A stretch of DNA of 64,000 bases from Micromonospora musae (GCF_003626635.1 NZ_RAZT01000001.1:558001-622000), one strand, 5' to 3'; counted from the first letter of the stretch, positions 52,828 through 62,174 are shown. The notes: generated from the sequence alone by a model not told the origin. Program-made: numbers and translations.

Positions 52828-52865
52828 GAGGGCCCGCTCCGCCCCGTGGGGTGGAACGGGCCCTC
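52828..52865 (-). terminator. Terminator hairpin of the GH92 gene
   Basis: Complementary GAGGGCCCG (52828-52836) and CGGGCCCTC (52857-52865), with a further CTCC/GGAA-type stem inside, 13 bp past the stop at 52879. Confidence 0.55.
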
Positions 52866-52878
52866 GCCCCGGCTTCGG

Positions 52879-55800
52879 TCAGGCGGTCGCCACACCGAAG
52901 ACGTGGATGACGCCGCCGTTGGCGTTGGTCGGCAGCGTCAGGCTGGTCAGCTGCTTGCCCGGCTGCAGCTCGATGGGGGTCGTCGCGAAGACGTAGGTGC
53001 CCACCGGGTCGATGCCGTTGCCCAGCACGTCGCGGTACGCGGTGTGCACGGCCGTCAGGTTGCCGAAGGACGGCTGCTGGAAGCCGCCGCTCAACGTCCA
53101 GTCGCTGAAGCCGATCTCCGCCTGCTGGGTGGTGCCGTCGGCGTAGGTGAGCGTCACCGTGCCGCTCGCGTCGCCGAAGGCGGCGCTGCCGAGCACACTC
53201 AGCTTCGTGTCACCCTCGGCCGACGCGACGCGCAGCACCTGGTTGCCGCCGCCGACGAGGATGTTGTCGGGGTCGCCGGGGGCCACGTTCGGCCAGGTGA
53301 AGTCGAACCCGTTGACCGAGACGGTGGAGCCCGGCGTCACCCCGGCCGCCTCGAGCGCCTTGGCGGAGTAGCTCCAGCCGCCGGTGTCGAAGTTGGCCTG
53401 CGGGTTGGTGTCGTCGGCCGAGATCCCGTTGTTGTTCAAATTCCACAGCACGCTGTCGCGTACGGCGACCGTCACCGGGAGCGTCACGGTGGGCAGCGCC
53501 CGCCCGGACGAGGTGGCGGCGGTGACCGAAACGGTGTAGGCGCCGGGCTTCACGCCGGCGTCGGCCGAGACGGTCAGCGTGATGGCGGCGGAGCCGTCGC
53601 CGGAGAGTCGGAGTTCACCCGCGCCGGGGGTCACGGTCAGCCCGGCGGGCGCGGTGACGTGCCAGCGAACCTTCGCCGGGTCGTCGGTGAGCGCCTGCAC
53701 CTTGTACGTCGTCTCCGCCTTGCTGCCCGGCTCCACCTTCATGGCCTGCGGGCTGACACCGGTCAGGTACGGCTGCCGGCCCTGACCGAACGACGGCGGC
53801 GTGTCGGCGGGCGAGCTGCCCCAGGATCGGTTCGGCTTGGCGCCGAGCGCGAAGTCCAGCTTGCCGCCCTTCTCGACGAGCGAGGCGGGGACCCAGGTCT
53901 TCGTCGACTTCTTGCCGTCGACCCGCAGCGACTGGATGTACAGGTTCTTCGCCGAGGCGTCGGGGGCGTTGACCGTGATACCCCGGCCGTGTCCGGTATC
54001 GATCACCGCGCGGGTGAAGAGCGGCGCGGAGAGCACCAGGTCGGCGCGGCTGGGGTTCTGCGGGTACAGGCCGAGCGCCGAGAAGACGTACCACGACGAC
54101 ATGGTGCCGGCGTCGTCGTTGCCGGGGATGCCGCCGGGGGTGTTGCCCCAGAGCTGGTCGAGCACCGCCCGGACCGTCTCCTGCGTCTTGTGCGGGACAC
54201 CCAGGTAGTTGTAGACGTACGGCGCGTTCATGTCCGGCTCGTTGGTCGGGTCGTAGCGCGTGAGATCCCGGGCGGAGAAGTCGAAGCTGCCGTCCGGCGT
54301 ACGGAAGAAGGCGTCGAGCCGCTGCTCCGCCGCCTTGTCACCGCCCATCGCACGGGCGAGACCGGCCACGTCGGAGTAGACCATCCAGGTGTAGCGGGCG
54401 CTGCTGCCCTCGACGAACCCGTTCTCGGTCGCCGGGCTGAAGGACCGCTCCGCCCACGCGCCATCGGCCTTGCGGGCGCGGGGGTACCCGCCCTGCGGGG
54501 TGGCCGTCAGGTCGAACACGTTGCTCCAGTTCCCCGAGCGGTCGAGGAAGGTCTTCTGGGTCGCGTGGTCACCGAGCCGCCCGGCCAGCTCAGCCAGGCC
54601 GAAGTCGGCGACGGCGTCCTCCATCGTCTCGGCCGTACCACCCCAGCAGGAGCAGCCGTCGGCCGGGACATAGCCGAGTTCGAGGTACTTGTCCAGGGCG
54701 GGACGCTGACCGACGCAGGCGACGTTGCAGCCGGCGCTGTCCGAGTCGTTCGCCGTCGGGACCGTCGCGGCGGTGATCAGCGAGCGGAGGGCGCCCTTGA
54801 CGTCGAAGTCCCGGCCACCGAAGGCGTAGATGCCGGCGAGCGCCGGCGCCGCCGGGTCACCGGACATGACGCTCGTCTTCCCGCTGCCCAGCAGCCAGCG
54901 GTCCCACTCGCCGTCGCGCTGCGACGCGTAGTTGAACAGCGACTGCGCGAAGTCACTGCCGGCCTTCGGGTTGATCAGAGTCATCAGCTGCACCTGGGCG
55001 CGGTACACGTCCCAGCCGGAGAAGGTGCCGTACTGCGCCTTCTGGCCCTTGGCCAGCTGGTGGGGCTTGCCGTCGGCGCCGAGGTAGCGGCCGTCGACGT
55101 CGTTGGCGAGCGTGGGCTCAAGCATGGAGTGGTACAGCGCCGTGTAGAAGGTGCTGAGCTGGTCGGCGGTGCCACCACCGACCTTGATCTTGCTCAGTTC
55201 ACGCTGCCACGCCTTGCTGGCGTCAGCGCGGACCGCCTCGAAGGTCTTCTGCTGCGGGTTCTCCGCCCGCAGGTTGGCCTCGGCATTGTCCAGGCTGACG
55301 TAGGAAACGGCGACCTTGACGCCGACCTGCTTCGTGCCGTCGGCGAAGGTGACGTAGGCGCCGGAGCCCTTACCCGCCACCGGGTAGCCGTTGTCGAAGC
55401 CGGTGCCGCCGGTGGCGGAGGAGCCGCCGGGCGTCACGGTGCCGTCCTGCCAGGTGCCGAAGCGGGCGAACGGCTGGTCGAAGTGCGCGGTGAAGTGCAG
55501 GGTGTAGAGACCCTTGCGGTTGTTCGGGCTCTGCGGGCCGCAGAAGTTCCCCGCGGTCACCGAGCCGGTGACCGTCCGGGCCTTCGCGTCCACCTGCACG
55601 GTGGCGTCGGTGCTGCCGGTCTCCGAGTTGGCGGTGCGGAACAGCATGCTGGCGGGCCGGTCGGCCGGGAACCCGAAGCGGCCCGTTCCGGTGCGCTCGG
55701 TGGTGGTGAGCTCCGCCGAGGCGCCGTTGGCGAGGCCCACCCGGTAGTAGCCGGCCCGAGCCGTCTCGTCGGCGTGCGAGAAGTCGCTCGCGTACTTCGC

Positions 55801-56226
55801 GTCGGAGGTGTCGGCCGTGGGTGAGGAGTCGACGTCACCCACGTACGGCATGATCGGGATGTCGCCGGCGCCGCCGTTGCAGCCGACGCCGTTGAGGTGG
55901 GTAAGGCTGAAGCCGCGGATCCGGGTCGCGCCGTACTCGTAGCCCCCCGGCGCGGGGGTGGAGACCTGGTTGCCCCGGGTGGTCTGCGGGCTCCAGGCCA
56001 GCATGCCGAAGGGGCGTACCGCCCCCGGGTAGGTGTTGCCGAGGTTCGTGGAGCCGATCAGCGGGTTGACGTAGGAGACGGGGTCGCTGACCAGTCGTGG
56101 GGCCGGGGCGGCCGAGGCGGGGGTGCCCGCGGCGGCGGTCGCGAGGGCGACCACGGCCGCGGTCGCTACTCCGGCGAGGGTTCGGCGCCGTGCGGTGTGC
56201 GCCGCACGCGCCAGTGGGTCTGACAC
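52879..56226 (-). CDS. Secreted GH92 alpha-mannosidase with NEW3-like and C-terminal carbohydrate-binding regions
   Basis: A 1115-residue exported glycosidase that probably trims alpha-1,2- or other alpha-mannosides. The signal peptide is twin-Arg-like (TARRRTLAGVATAAVVALAT). The GH92 domain (about 48-760) has VNPLIGSTNLGNTYPGAVRP, LTHLNGVGCNGGAGD, GWDVYRAQVQLMTLINP and WGGTAETMEDAVADFGLAEL, then NEPDMNAPYVYNYLGVPHKT, all typical of the family including the acidic catalytic residue in the ETMED segment. A NEW3-like domain (about 850-925) follows, and a beta-rich module of about 165 residues with VNGFDFTWPNVAPGDPDN at the C-terminus. It has its own operator upstream. Confidence 0.92.
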   Translation of the reverse strand: MSDPLARAAHTARRRTLAGVATAAVVALATAAAGTPASAAPAPRLVSDPVSYVNPLIGSTNLGNTYPGAVRPFGMLAWSPQTTRGNQVSTPAPGGYEYGATRIRGFSLTHLNGVGCNGGAGDIPIMPYVGDVDSSPTADTSDAKYASDFSHADETARAGYYRVGLANGASAELTTTERTGTGRFGFPADRPASMLFRTANSETGSTDATVQVDAKARTVTGSVTAGNFCGPQSPNNRKGLYTLHFTAHFDQPFARFGTWQDGTVTPGGSSATGGTGFDNGYPVAGKGSGAYVTFADGTKQVGVKVAVSYVSLDNAEANLRAENPQQKTFEAVRADASKAWQRELSKIKVGGGTADQLSTFYTALYHSMLEPTLANDVDGRYLGADGKPHQLAKGQKAQYGTFSGWDVYRAQVQLMTLINPKAGSDFAQSLFNYASQRDGEWDRWLLGSGKTSVMSGDPAAPALAGIYAFGGRDFDVKGALRSLITAATVPTANDSDSAGCNVACVGQRPALDKYLELGYVPADGCSCWGGTAETMEDAVADFGLAELAGRLGDHATQKTFLDRSGNWSNVFDLTATPQGGYPRARKADGAWAERSFSPATENGFVEGSSARYTWMVYSDVAGLARAMGGDKAAEQRLDAFFRTPDGSFDFSARDLTRYDPTNEPDMNAPYVYNYLGVPHKTQETVRAVLDQLWGNTPGGIPGNDDAGTMSSWYVFSALGLYPQNPSRADLVLSAPLFTRAVIDTGHGRGITVNAPDASAKNLYIQSLRVDGKKSTKTWVPASLVEKGGKLDFALGAKPNRSWGSSPADTPPSFGQGRQPYLTGVSPQAMKVEPGSKAETTYKVQALTDDPAKVRWHVTAPAGLTVTPGAGELRLSGDGSAAITLTVSADAGVKPGAYTVSVTAATSSGRALPTVTLPVTVAVRDSVLWNLNNNGISADDTNPQANFDTGGWSYSAKALEAAGVTPGSTVSVNGFDFTWPNVAPGDPDNILVGGGNQVLRVASAEGDTKLSVLGSAAFGDASGTVTLTYADGTTQQAEIGFSDWTLSGGFQQPSFGNLTAVHTAYRDVLGNGIDPVGTYVFATTPIELQPGKQLTSLTLPTNANGGVIHVFGVATA

Positions 56227-56329
56227 AGTAGATGCCCTTCAGTTGACGGACCGTGTGCGCTGTGAGCACGGCGGATACGGCGCTCCTCCGGTGCTCCATC
56301 CACACCGGAGGGCCGTACCGCACCGTTCT

Positions 56330-56341
56330 GACAACGTTGTC
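56330..56341. promoter_or_regulatory. LacI-type operator upstream of the GH92 gene
   Basis: GACAACGTTGTC is a perfect 12-bp palindrome, 104 bp before the GH92 start. Sites of this shape (CG-centred) are bound by LacI-family regulators of sugar genes in actinomycetes. No LacI gene is near. The 270-bp region holds no other feature I can support. Confidence 0.55.
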
Positions 56342-56496
56342 GGAAGCCAACGAAGGATGTTCTGCCTTCACTCGAGGCGTGTCAAGATCTCGTGTGAAGG
56401 TCACCTGTCGGACCGGTTCGACCTCACCCGATCTGACAGGGGGCTCCGGTCACCGAAGAGGCGACCGGGATCGCCGAGACTCCGCTCACCCGCCGA

Positions 56497-57129
56497 TCAC
56501 CGGTGCCCTGCGGGCGTTGGCGGATCCGACCCTGTCGGCTGCGCCACCATCGGCTCCGCCACCGGAGGGTGCTCCTGGGTTGACCGCCCGCGCCGGGCCC
56601 GCACCATCTCCCGGAGCCGGTAGGACCAGGCGGCGAGCAGCAGCAGGAGCAGCCCCGCCCCGAGCGACCAGGCGATCACGTCGGCCGGGTTCCGCACGGC
56701 GGGCAGGGTGATCGCCAGCGCCACCGTGGAGACACCCGGAAAGATCAGGCCCATCGCCAGGGCCTGGGCGAAGTGGCCGTCGTGCTTGCGCTTCCAGTAG
56801 AAGGTCTCCCAACCGAAGACCCTCGCGTTGCCCGTGTACCGGGCGATGGCCGGGCCGAGGACCTGCTCGATGTACTCGCCCGCGATCCGGATGTCCCGGT
56901 ACTGCGACACCACGTTGAGCCCCAACGCGGTGCTGAGCAGCGGGAGGAGCAGCAGCAGCCGAAGGTCGGCCCGCTCGACGAGGATGAAGCCGGCCAGCGC
57001 CGCGACGACCGTGAGGTGCAGGCCGATCACGTTCTGGTTGTGGTTCGCCTTGCGCTCGATGGTGCTGCGGATCGCCGCGGCGTCGGCCAACGCGGCGGTC
57101 AACGCTCGGTTCTGCATCTCCTCGGTCAT
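56497..57129 (-). CDS. Small membrane protein of unknown function
   Basis: A 210-residue membrane protein starting at an ATG with AAGGGA four bases upstream; longer upstream frames appear non-coding. After a helical cytoplasmic head (TEEMQNRALTAALADAAAIR, STIERKANHNQN) come about four membrane segments, around 34-50, 54-72, 119-135 and 145-165. The loop after the second has QYRDIRIAGEYIEQVLGPAI and ARVFGWETFYWKRKHDGHFA. The C-terminus is basic then Pro-rich. I recall related unnamed actinobacterial proteins but no domain name. It stands between two glycan-related genes without a clear link. Confidence 0.65.
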   Translation of the reverse strand: MTEEMQNRALTAALADAAAIRSTIERKANHNQNVIGLHLTVVAALAGFILVERADLRLLLLLPLLSTALGLNVVSQYRDIRIAGEYIEQVLGPAIARYTGNARVFGWETFYWKRKHDGHFAQALAMGLIFPGVSTVALAITLPAVRNPADVIAWSLGAGLLLLLLAAWSYRLREMVRARRGRSTQEHPPVAEPMVAQPTGSDPPTPAGHR

Positions 57130-57207
57130 GGCGTCCCTTCGTACGCGGCCCCACTCCGGTCTACCAATCCCGATCAATACCCGGCGGCGTCGGCGCGCAG
57201 CAACGGC

Positions 57208-57241
57208 CGTGGCCGGCGCGGAAGGATCCGCGCCGGCCACG
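57208..57241 (-). terminator. Terminator hairpin of the large ThuA gene
   Basis: Perfect 15-bp arms (57208-57222 and 57227-57241) around AGGA, 11 bp past the stop at 57253. Confidence 0.78.
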
Positions 57242-57252
57242 TCGGAGATGGT

Positions 57253-60200
57253 TCAGCTGGTGTACGCCTCCAACTCCCAGAGCGAGTGCCCCCACGGGGT
57301 GCCCCGGGCCGTGCCGTAGATCCGCAAATAGCGGCCGTTGGCGGCGAGTGCGGAGTGCTCGTCCACGCCACCGTCGGCAGCGGTCACGGTCTTCACGTCG
57401 ACCCAGGTGGTGCCGTTGTTCGAGGTCTGGATGACGTACGAGCTGCTGTACGCCGCCTCCCAGGTCAGCTTGACCCGGCCGATCGCGGTCGGGCTGCCCA
57501 GGTCCACGCGGATCCACTGCGGATCCGAGAAGGCGCTCGACCAGCGGGTGGTGAGACTGCCGTCGACCGCCTGGGCGCCGGACATGCCGGCCCCCTCGTC
57601 GCTGGAGGTCGACGTCGGCTTGTTCAGCAGCAGATTGCCGCCCGGCGGACCGGTCGGGCCGCCGCTGTCGCCGTACACCTCGAACTCGAAGAGCGAGTAA
57701 CCCCAGGCGGTGCCCCGCGTCGTGCCGGTGAGGCGGACGTACCGGCCGCTGCCGGTCAGCCCGGTCAGGTCGTCCACACCGCCGTCGCCGCCGGTCACCG
57801 TCCGGATCGTGGTGAAGTTGGCTCCGTCCGGTGAGGTCTGGATCTGGTACCCGCTGCCGTACGCCGCCTCCCAGGTCAGCTTGATCCGCTCGATGTCGTA
57901 CGTCGCCCCCAGGTCCACGTCGATCCACTGCGGGTCGCCGAAGGCGCTGCCCCAGCGGGTGCCGAGCGCGCCGTCGAACGCGTTGGCGGCGACGAACGCC
58001 CCCTCGACGCTGGACGCCCGCGCCGGCTTACCCCGGGCCAGGTTGCCGCCCGGGTCCGGTCCCGGCCCGGAGCCGGTGGAGAGGGTGAACTCGTCGACGT
58101 CGAAGTACGGCCCGGTGCCCTTGAAGACGAGGTAGAGCGTGCGGGCGCCGGTCGGGGCGGTGACCGCGCCGGTTACCGTGGCGAAGGTGGCGTACCCGCC
58201 GGTGGGTACCACCGTCGCCTGACCGACCAGCGGACCGGTGGGCGAGTCGACGCGCAGCTCCAGCGTTCCACCGCCGCCGGGCGGGGCGCCGACCCGGGCA
58301 CTGAACGACTGGACGCCGGCCAGGTTGTACGGGTGGAACGAGATCCAGTCGTTGTTGTCGACGTAGCCGATCGCGGCCCCGCCGTGCGCGCTGCCCGGGT
58401 TGACGACCTGGACGCCCGAGGAGTCGCCGAAGTGCTCGGCCTGGCGGACCCGCGGTTGCAGAACGGCCTGGGCGTGCGTGGTGAGCGGCGGCTGGCCGCC
58501 CCCACCCAGATCCGTGTACTCGGCGTCGATGATGCCGAAGATGTTCGCCGCGGTGCCGTGCTCGCCGTCGACCGAGGTCTGGATGACCCCGGAGCAGCCC
58601 TGCACGCTGCTGAGCTGGTGGCCGTGCGAGTCGTGGCCGAGGACGTAGTTCACCTTCACCCGGGCGCAGTTGATCGGGCCGTCCTGGGCGTCGGTGACGG
58701 TGACGGTGAACGGCACCGCGTCGCCGAAGTTGAACGTCTGCCCGTTCGACGGGGTGTTCACGGTGACCACCGGGGCGCTGTTGCCGACCGTGATGACGGT
58801 GCTCGCGGTGCCGACCTTGCCGGTGCTGTCCCGGACGGTCAGGGTCGGCGTGCGGGTTCCGCTGGTGGTGTAGGTGAAGCTCGGGTTCGCCGCTGTCGAG
58901 TCGGTGCTGCCGTTGTTGTCGAAGTCCCAGGCGTAGGTGAACGGGTCACCGTCCGGGTCGAGGGTGCCGGCCGAGGAGAACTGGACGGTCAGCGGTGCGA
59001 CGCCGCTGGTCGGGTTGGCCGAGACGACCGCGCGGGGTGCGCGTCCCTCGCGGGCGTACTCGATGCGGTAGAGCGCCGAGTTCGCGTCGCCGTTGAACCA
59101 GCCGGTGCCGTAGTCGAGGACGTAGAGCGCGCCGTCGGGGCCGAACTCCATGTCCATGACCTGGGTACCGGTCCACGGAAACGGGTTGATCTTCAACGGC
59201 TGGCCGGCGCTGTCGAGCTTGATGTTCTTGATCCAGCGGCGGCCGAACTCGCCGGCGAAGTAGGTGCCGTCGAAGTACTCCGGGAACGCCACGTCGGAGG
59301 TGCTGGCCGGGTCGTACCGGTAGACCGGGCCGCCCATCGGGGACAGCCCCCCACCGGTGAACTCCGGCGGTGAACCGGAGCCGCCGTACGGCAGCCAGGC
59401 CGAAACGGCCGGCGGCAGCTGCGTGATGCCGGTGTTGTTCGGCGAGTTGTTCACCGGCCCGGCGGCGCAGGCGAACTTCGGCCCGGACGGGCCGGAGGGG
59501 AAGGTGTAGTCGTTGTAGGCGTCGTTGCGGGCCGTGCAGTACGGCCAGCCGTAGAAGCCGGGCTGGGTGATGCGGGCGAACTCCACGTTCCCGGCCGGTC
59601 CCCGGTTCGGGTCGGCGGTGCCCGCGTCCGGACCGTAGTCGCCGAGGTAGACGATGCCGGTGGCCTTGTCCACGCTCATCCGGAACGGGTTGCGGAAGCC
59701 CATGGCGTAGATTTCGGGGCGGGTCCGCGCGGTGCCCGGGGCGAACATGTTGCCGGCGGGGATGGTGTAGCCGCCCGCCGCGCTCGGCCTGATCCGGAGC
59801 ACCTTGCCGCGCAGGTCGTTGCTGTTCGCCGAGGTGCGCTGGGCGTCGAAGGCCGGGTTGCGGCCGGACCGCTCGTCGATCGGGGTGAACCCGCTCGACT
59901 CGAACGGATTGGTGTCGTCGCCGGTGGAGAGGTACAGGTTGCCGGCGGCGTCGAAGTCCATGTCCCCGCCGACGTGACAGCACATGCCCCGGCTGGTGGG
60001 GACGTCGAGGATGAGCGTCTCGCTGGCCAGGTTGATGGTGTTGTCCGGGTTCACGGTGAAGCGGGAGAGTCGGTTGACGCCGTCCCAGCGGGCGAAGTCC
60101 GCCGGGGTGCCGGTGGCCGGAGCGCCGCCGCCAGGGGTGTCCAGCGGGGGCGCGTAGTAGGCGTACACCCAGCGGTTGGTGGCGAAGTTCGGGTCGGCCT

Positions 60201-61176
60201 TGATGCCCTGCAGGCCCTCCTCGTCGCCGGTGTAGACCGGAAGGGTGGCGGCGACCTTGGTGTTGCCGGCCGCGTCGGTGTGCCGGATCACGCCGCTGCG
60301 GGCGGTGTGCAGCACGCCCCGGTCGGGCAGGACGGTGAGGCTCATCGGCTCGCCGGTCTCGGCCACGCCCTTGGCCAGCTCCACCTGCTGGAAGTTGGTG
60401 TCGACGGTGCCGCCGCAGTCGGCCTCGGTCTCGCCGGCGGCGGTCCGGATGCCGCCGAGCAGGTGTTGCCGGAAGTTCGGGTCGGTGTACGACTCGTCGG
60501 TGTGGCCCATGCCGGTGTACCAGGCGCGGCCGCCGGAGTAGTTCTGGCACCAGGAGATGGGGTGGTCGTAGCCCATGCTGCCGCCGGTGTAGGTGCTCTC
60601 GTCCAGCGTGGCGAGCACGTGCACGCTGCCCCGGGGGTTGGTGCGGTAGTTGTACCACTCGTCGAGCCGGCTCCACCGCTGCGGCAGCGTCTCGGTGGAG
60701 GGGTGCACGTGGTCGGCGACCTTGACGGTGGCGGTCTGGTTGGCCGGGTGGGAGGCGAAGTACGCCCCGACCAGCCCGCCGTACCAGGGCCACTCGTACT
60801 CGGTGTCGGAGGCGGCGTGCACGCCGACGTAGCCGCCGCCGCCCTGGATGTAGCGCTCGAACGCGGCTTGCTGGGCGGCGTTGAGTACGTCACCGGTGGT
60901 GGAGAGCCAGATCACGGCGGCGAACCGGTCCAGGTTGGCGTCGGTGAACTGCGCGGCGTCCTCGGTGGTCTCCACGGTGAACCCGTTGGCGGCGCCGAGC
61001 TGCTGGATGGCGGCGATGCCGGGGCCGATGGAGCCGTGCCGGAATCCGGCGGTCTTGCTGAACACCAGCACGGTGAAGGGTGCGGCGCTGGCTGCGGGCG
61101 GAAGGGCGGTGATGCCGCCGAGCACGAGGATCGCGCTCAGCGCGGCACCGAGCCACGCTCTCAGGGGTCTGCGCAC
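57253..61176 (-). CDS. Secreted ThuA / sugar dehydrogenase / PKD / CBM6 / twin discoidin protein
   Basis: A 1307-residue exported modular protein. The GTG at 61176 has AAAGGA seven bases upstream. Order: signal peptide (1-32); ThuA domain (about 34-250, FTVLVFSKTAGFRHGSIGPG and GGGGYVGVHAASDTEYEWPW); beta-propeller of the glucose/sorbosone dehydrogenase type (about 265-690, EIYAMGFRNPFRMSVDKATG, QPGFYGWPYC, MDMEFGPDGALYVLDYGTGW); PKD domain (about 710-795, AGTLDPDGDPFTYAWDFDNN); an Ig-like segment; CBM6-like domain (about 900-1030); two F5/8-type C domains (about 1040-1165 and 1180-1307, both with GTRWGSAFGDPQWI-like motifs). Possible PQQ-dependent sugar oxidation linked to polysaccharide binding. 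Confidence 0.88.
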   Translation of the reverse strand: MRRPLRAWLGAALSAILVLGGITALPPAASAAPFTVLVFSKTAGFRHGSIGPGIAAIQQLGAANGFTVETTEDAAQFTDANLDRFAAVIWLSTTGDVLNAAQQAAFERYIQGGGGYVGVHAASDTEYEWPWYGGLVGAYFASHPANQTATVKVADHVHPSTETLPQRWSRLDEWYNYRTNPRGSVHVLATLDESTYTGGSMGYDHPISWCQNYSGGRAWYTGMGHTDESYTDPNFRQHLLGGIRTAAGETEADCGGTVDTNFQQVELAKGVAETGEPMSLTVLPDRGVLHTARSGVIRHTDAAGNTKVAATLPVYTGDEEGLQGIKADPNFATNRWVYAYYAPPLDTPGGGAPATGTPADFARWDGVNRLSRFTVNPDNTINLASETLILDVPTSRGMCCHVGGDMDFDAAGNLYLSTGDDTNPFESSGFTPIDERSGRNPAFDAQRTSANSNDLRGKVLRIRPSAAGGYTIPAGNMFAPGTARTRPEIYAMGFRNPFRMSVDKATGIVYLGDYGPDAGTADPNRGPAGNVEFARITQPGFYGWPYCTARNDAYNDYTFPSGPSGPKFACAAGPVNNSPNNTGITQLPPAVSAWLPYGGSGSPPEFTGGGLSPMGGPVYRYDPASTSDVAFPEYFDGTYFAGEFGRRWIKNIKLDSAGQPLKINPFPWTGTQVMDMEFGPDGALYVLDYGTGWFNGDANSALYRIEYAREGRAPRAVVSANPTSGVAPLTVQFSSAGTLDPDGDPFTYAWDFDNNGSTDSTAANPSFTYTTSGTRTPTLTVRDSTGKVGTASTVITVGNSAPVVTVNTPSNGQTFNFGDAVPFTVTVTDAQDGPINCARVKVNYVLGHDSHGHQLSSVQGCSGVIQTSVDGEHGTAANIFGIIDAEYTDLGGGGQPPLTTHAQAVLQPRVRQAEHFGDSSGVQVVNPGSAHGGAAIGYVDNNDWISFHPYNLAGVQSFSARVGAPPGGGGTLELRVDSPTGPLVGQATVVPTGGYATFATVTGAVTAPTGARTLYLVFKGTGPYFDVDEFTLSTGSGPGPDPGGNLARGKPARASSVEGAFVAANAFDGALGTRWGSAFGDPQWIDVDLGATYDIERIKLTWEAAYGSGYQIQTSPDGANFTTIRTVTGGDGGVDDLTGLTGSGRYVRLTGTTRGTAWGYSLFEFEVYGDSGGPTGPPGGNLLLNKPTSTSSDEGAGMSGAQAVDGSLTTRWSSAFSDPQWIRVDLGSPTAIGRVKLTWEAAYSSSYVIQTSNNGTTWVDVKTVTAADGGVDEHSALAANGRYLRIYGTARGTPWGHSLWELEAYTS
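57410..57950 (-). repeat. Internal duplication encoding the two discoidin domains
   Basis: The two C-terminal domains share long near-identical DNA stretches, for example the TACGCCGCCTCCCAGGTCAG block near 57447 and again near 57865, and the GGATCCACTGCG-type blocks about 410 bp apart. They arose by duplication within the gene. One shared block lies in each copy of the module. Confidence 0.6.
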
Positions 61177-61358
61177 GGTGGGTCCTTTCGCGCGGTGGGG
61201 ACGGCGTGCGCCGATCACGCCTCGGTGGTGTGGAGGGGGTGATGGTCGGGGCCTTGATTGCCGCTCGCCCGGCGCGCCGACGCCACTACGAGCCTGAGAC
61301 ATTTAGCTGCATCGTTGCGATACGCGTGGCGAGCGTCAAGCGGTCTATCGCCATTTGT

Positions 61359-61372
61359 GAGAGCGCTTTCTC
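61359..61372. promoter_or_regulatory. LacI-type operator upstream of the large ThuA gene
   Basis: GAGAGCGCTTTCTC has a perfect AGCGCT core and 10 of 12 paired bases over GAGAGCGCTTTC, resembling CebR/LacI-family operators. It lies 183 bp before the ThuA gene and 62 bp before the SMI1 gene, in a divergent, AT-richer region. Confidence 0.45.
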
Positions 61373-61433
61373 CGCAGTTCAGGGACGACCGTCGAGCGCG
61401 AGCTCAAACACGGGTGAGAAGAAGGGAACGACG

Positions 61434-62174
61434 ATGTCTAGACTTCGCGTCGTGACAGGCATCGGCGCCGATGAGCGCGTTCGCGAGGCGTGGATGCGGG
61501 TCGAGGGTGGGCTCGGTCGCGTCCTGCCGGCTTCCCTACCGCAGCTTGCGGCACCGGCCGAGCTGCCGGCGATCGACGCGGTGGAGGTCGCCTTGGCCGT
61601 GTCGCTGCCGGAGGATTTCCGCGCCAGTCTCCGCATCCACGACGGAACGGGGTGGCCCCACTCCGGCTCCGGCCAGCCGAGCCCGGTACCGCTGGATCAC
61701 CTCTACGACACCGACCAGATCATCAAGGCGACCCGGATGTGGCGCGACGGCTATCATCCGGAGCCGGATTGGGACGACCCGCAGGTCTGGGCGCACCTGG
61801 TCGACAAGGGGACGCTCCTTCTGAACGGGCCGGTGCGGCCGGTCGTGGGTGCGCCGGGCGCGGTGGTGGTGGGCGACATGAACGGCGACGTGCACTGGCT
61901 GCTCGACCTTGATCCAGCGCCGGGAGGCACGCCCGGACAGGTGGTTCGGGTCGATATCGAATGCGCCTCGTGGGACGTGCTGGCGCCGTCCTGGACTCAG
62001 CTGCTCGTGCGCTACGCCGAGGATCTCGAGCTGTTCGCCGCCGATCCCGACAGCTCGACGTTGACGATCGATCAGGACCTCGGACCGGAGTGCGAATGGG
62101 GCGTGTCGCTCGACCTCGGGGGTACGCGTCCCGCCTGGCTCCGGGACGTCCAGGCCCGCGATCCGCACCAGTGA
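61434..62174 (+). CDS. SMI1/KNR4 family protein
   Basis: A 246-residue cytoplasmic protein starting at an ATG with GAAGGGA upstream. The N-terminal part has GLGRVLPASLPQLAAPA, then AIDAVEVALAVSLPEDFRAS and LRIHDGTGWPHS, the helix-turn and DFR/YxxHDG core of the SMI1/KNR4 (SUKH) fold. PLDHLYDTDQIIKATRMWRD and GDVHWLLDLDPAPGGTPGQV continue the family pattern. SUKH proteins often act as immunity proteins against nuclease toxins, but no toxin gene lies nearby, so this may be one of the many single copies found in Micromonospora and Streptomyces. Role unknown. Confidence 0.85.
   Translation: MSRLRVVTGIGADERVREAWMRVEGGLGRVLPASLPQLAAPAELPAIDAVEVALAVSLPEDFRASLRIHDGTGWPHSGSGQPSPVPLDHLYDTDQIIKATRMWRDGYHPEPDWDDPQVWAHLVDKGTLLLNGPVRPVVGAPGAVVVGDMNGDVHWLLDLDPAPGGTPGQVVRVDIECASWDVLAPSWTQLLVRYAEDLELFAADPDSSTLTIDQDLGPECEWGVSLDLGGTRPAWLRDVQARDPHQ

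Noticed and set aside
52846..55824. A 992-codon plus-strand frame
   Set aside because: It mirrors the GH92 gene and has Gly/Val/Arg-rich composition without motifs.
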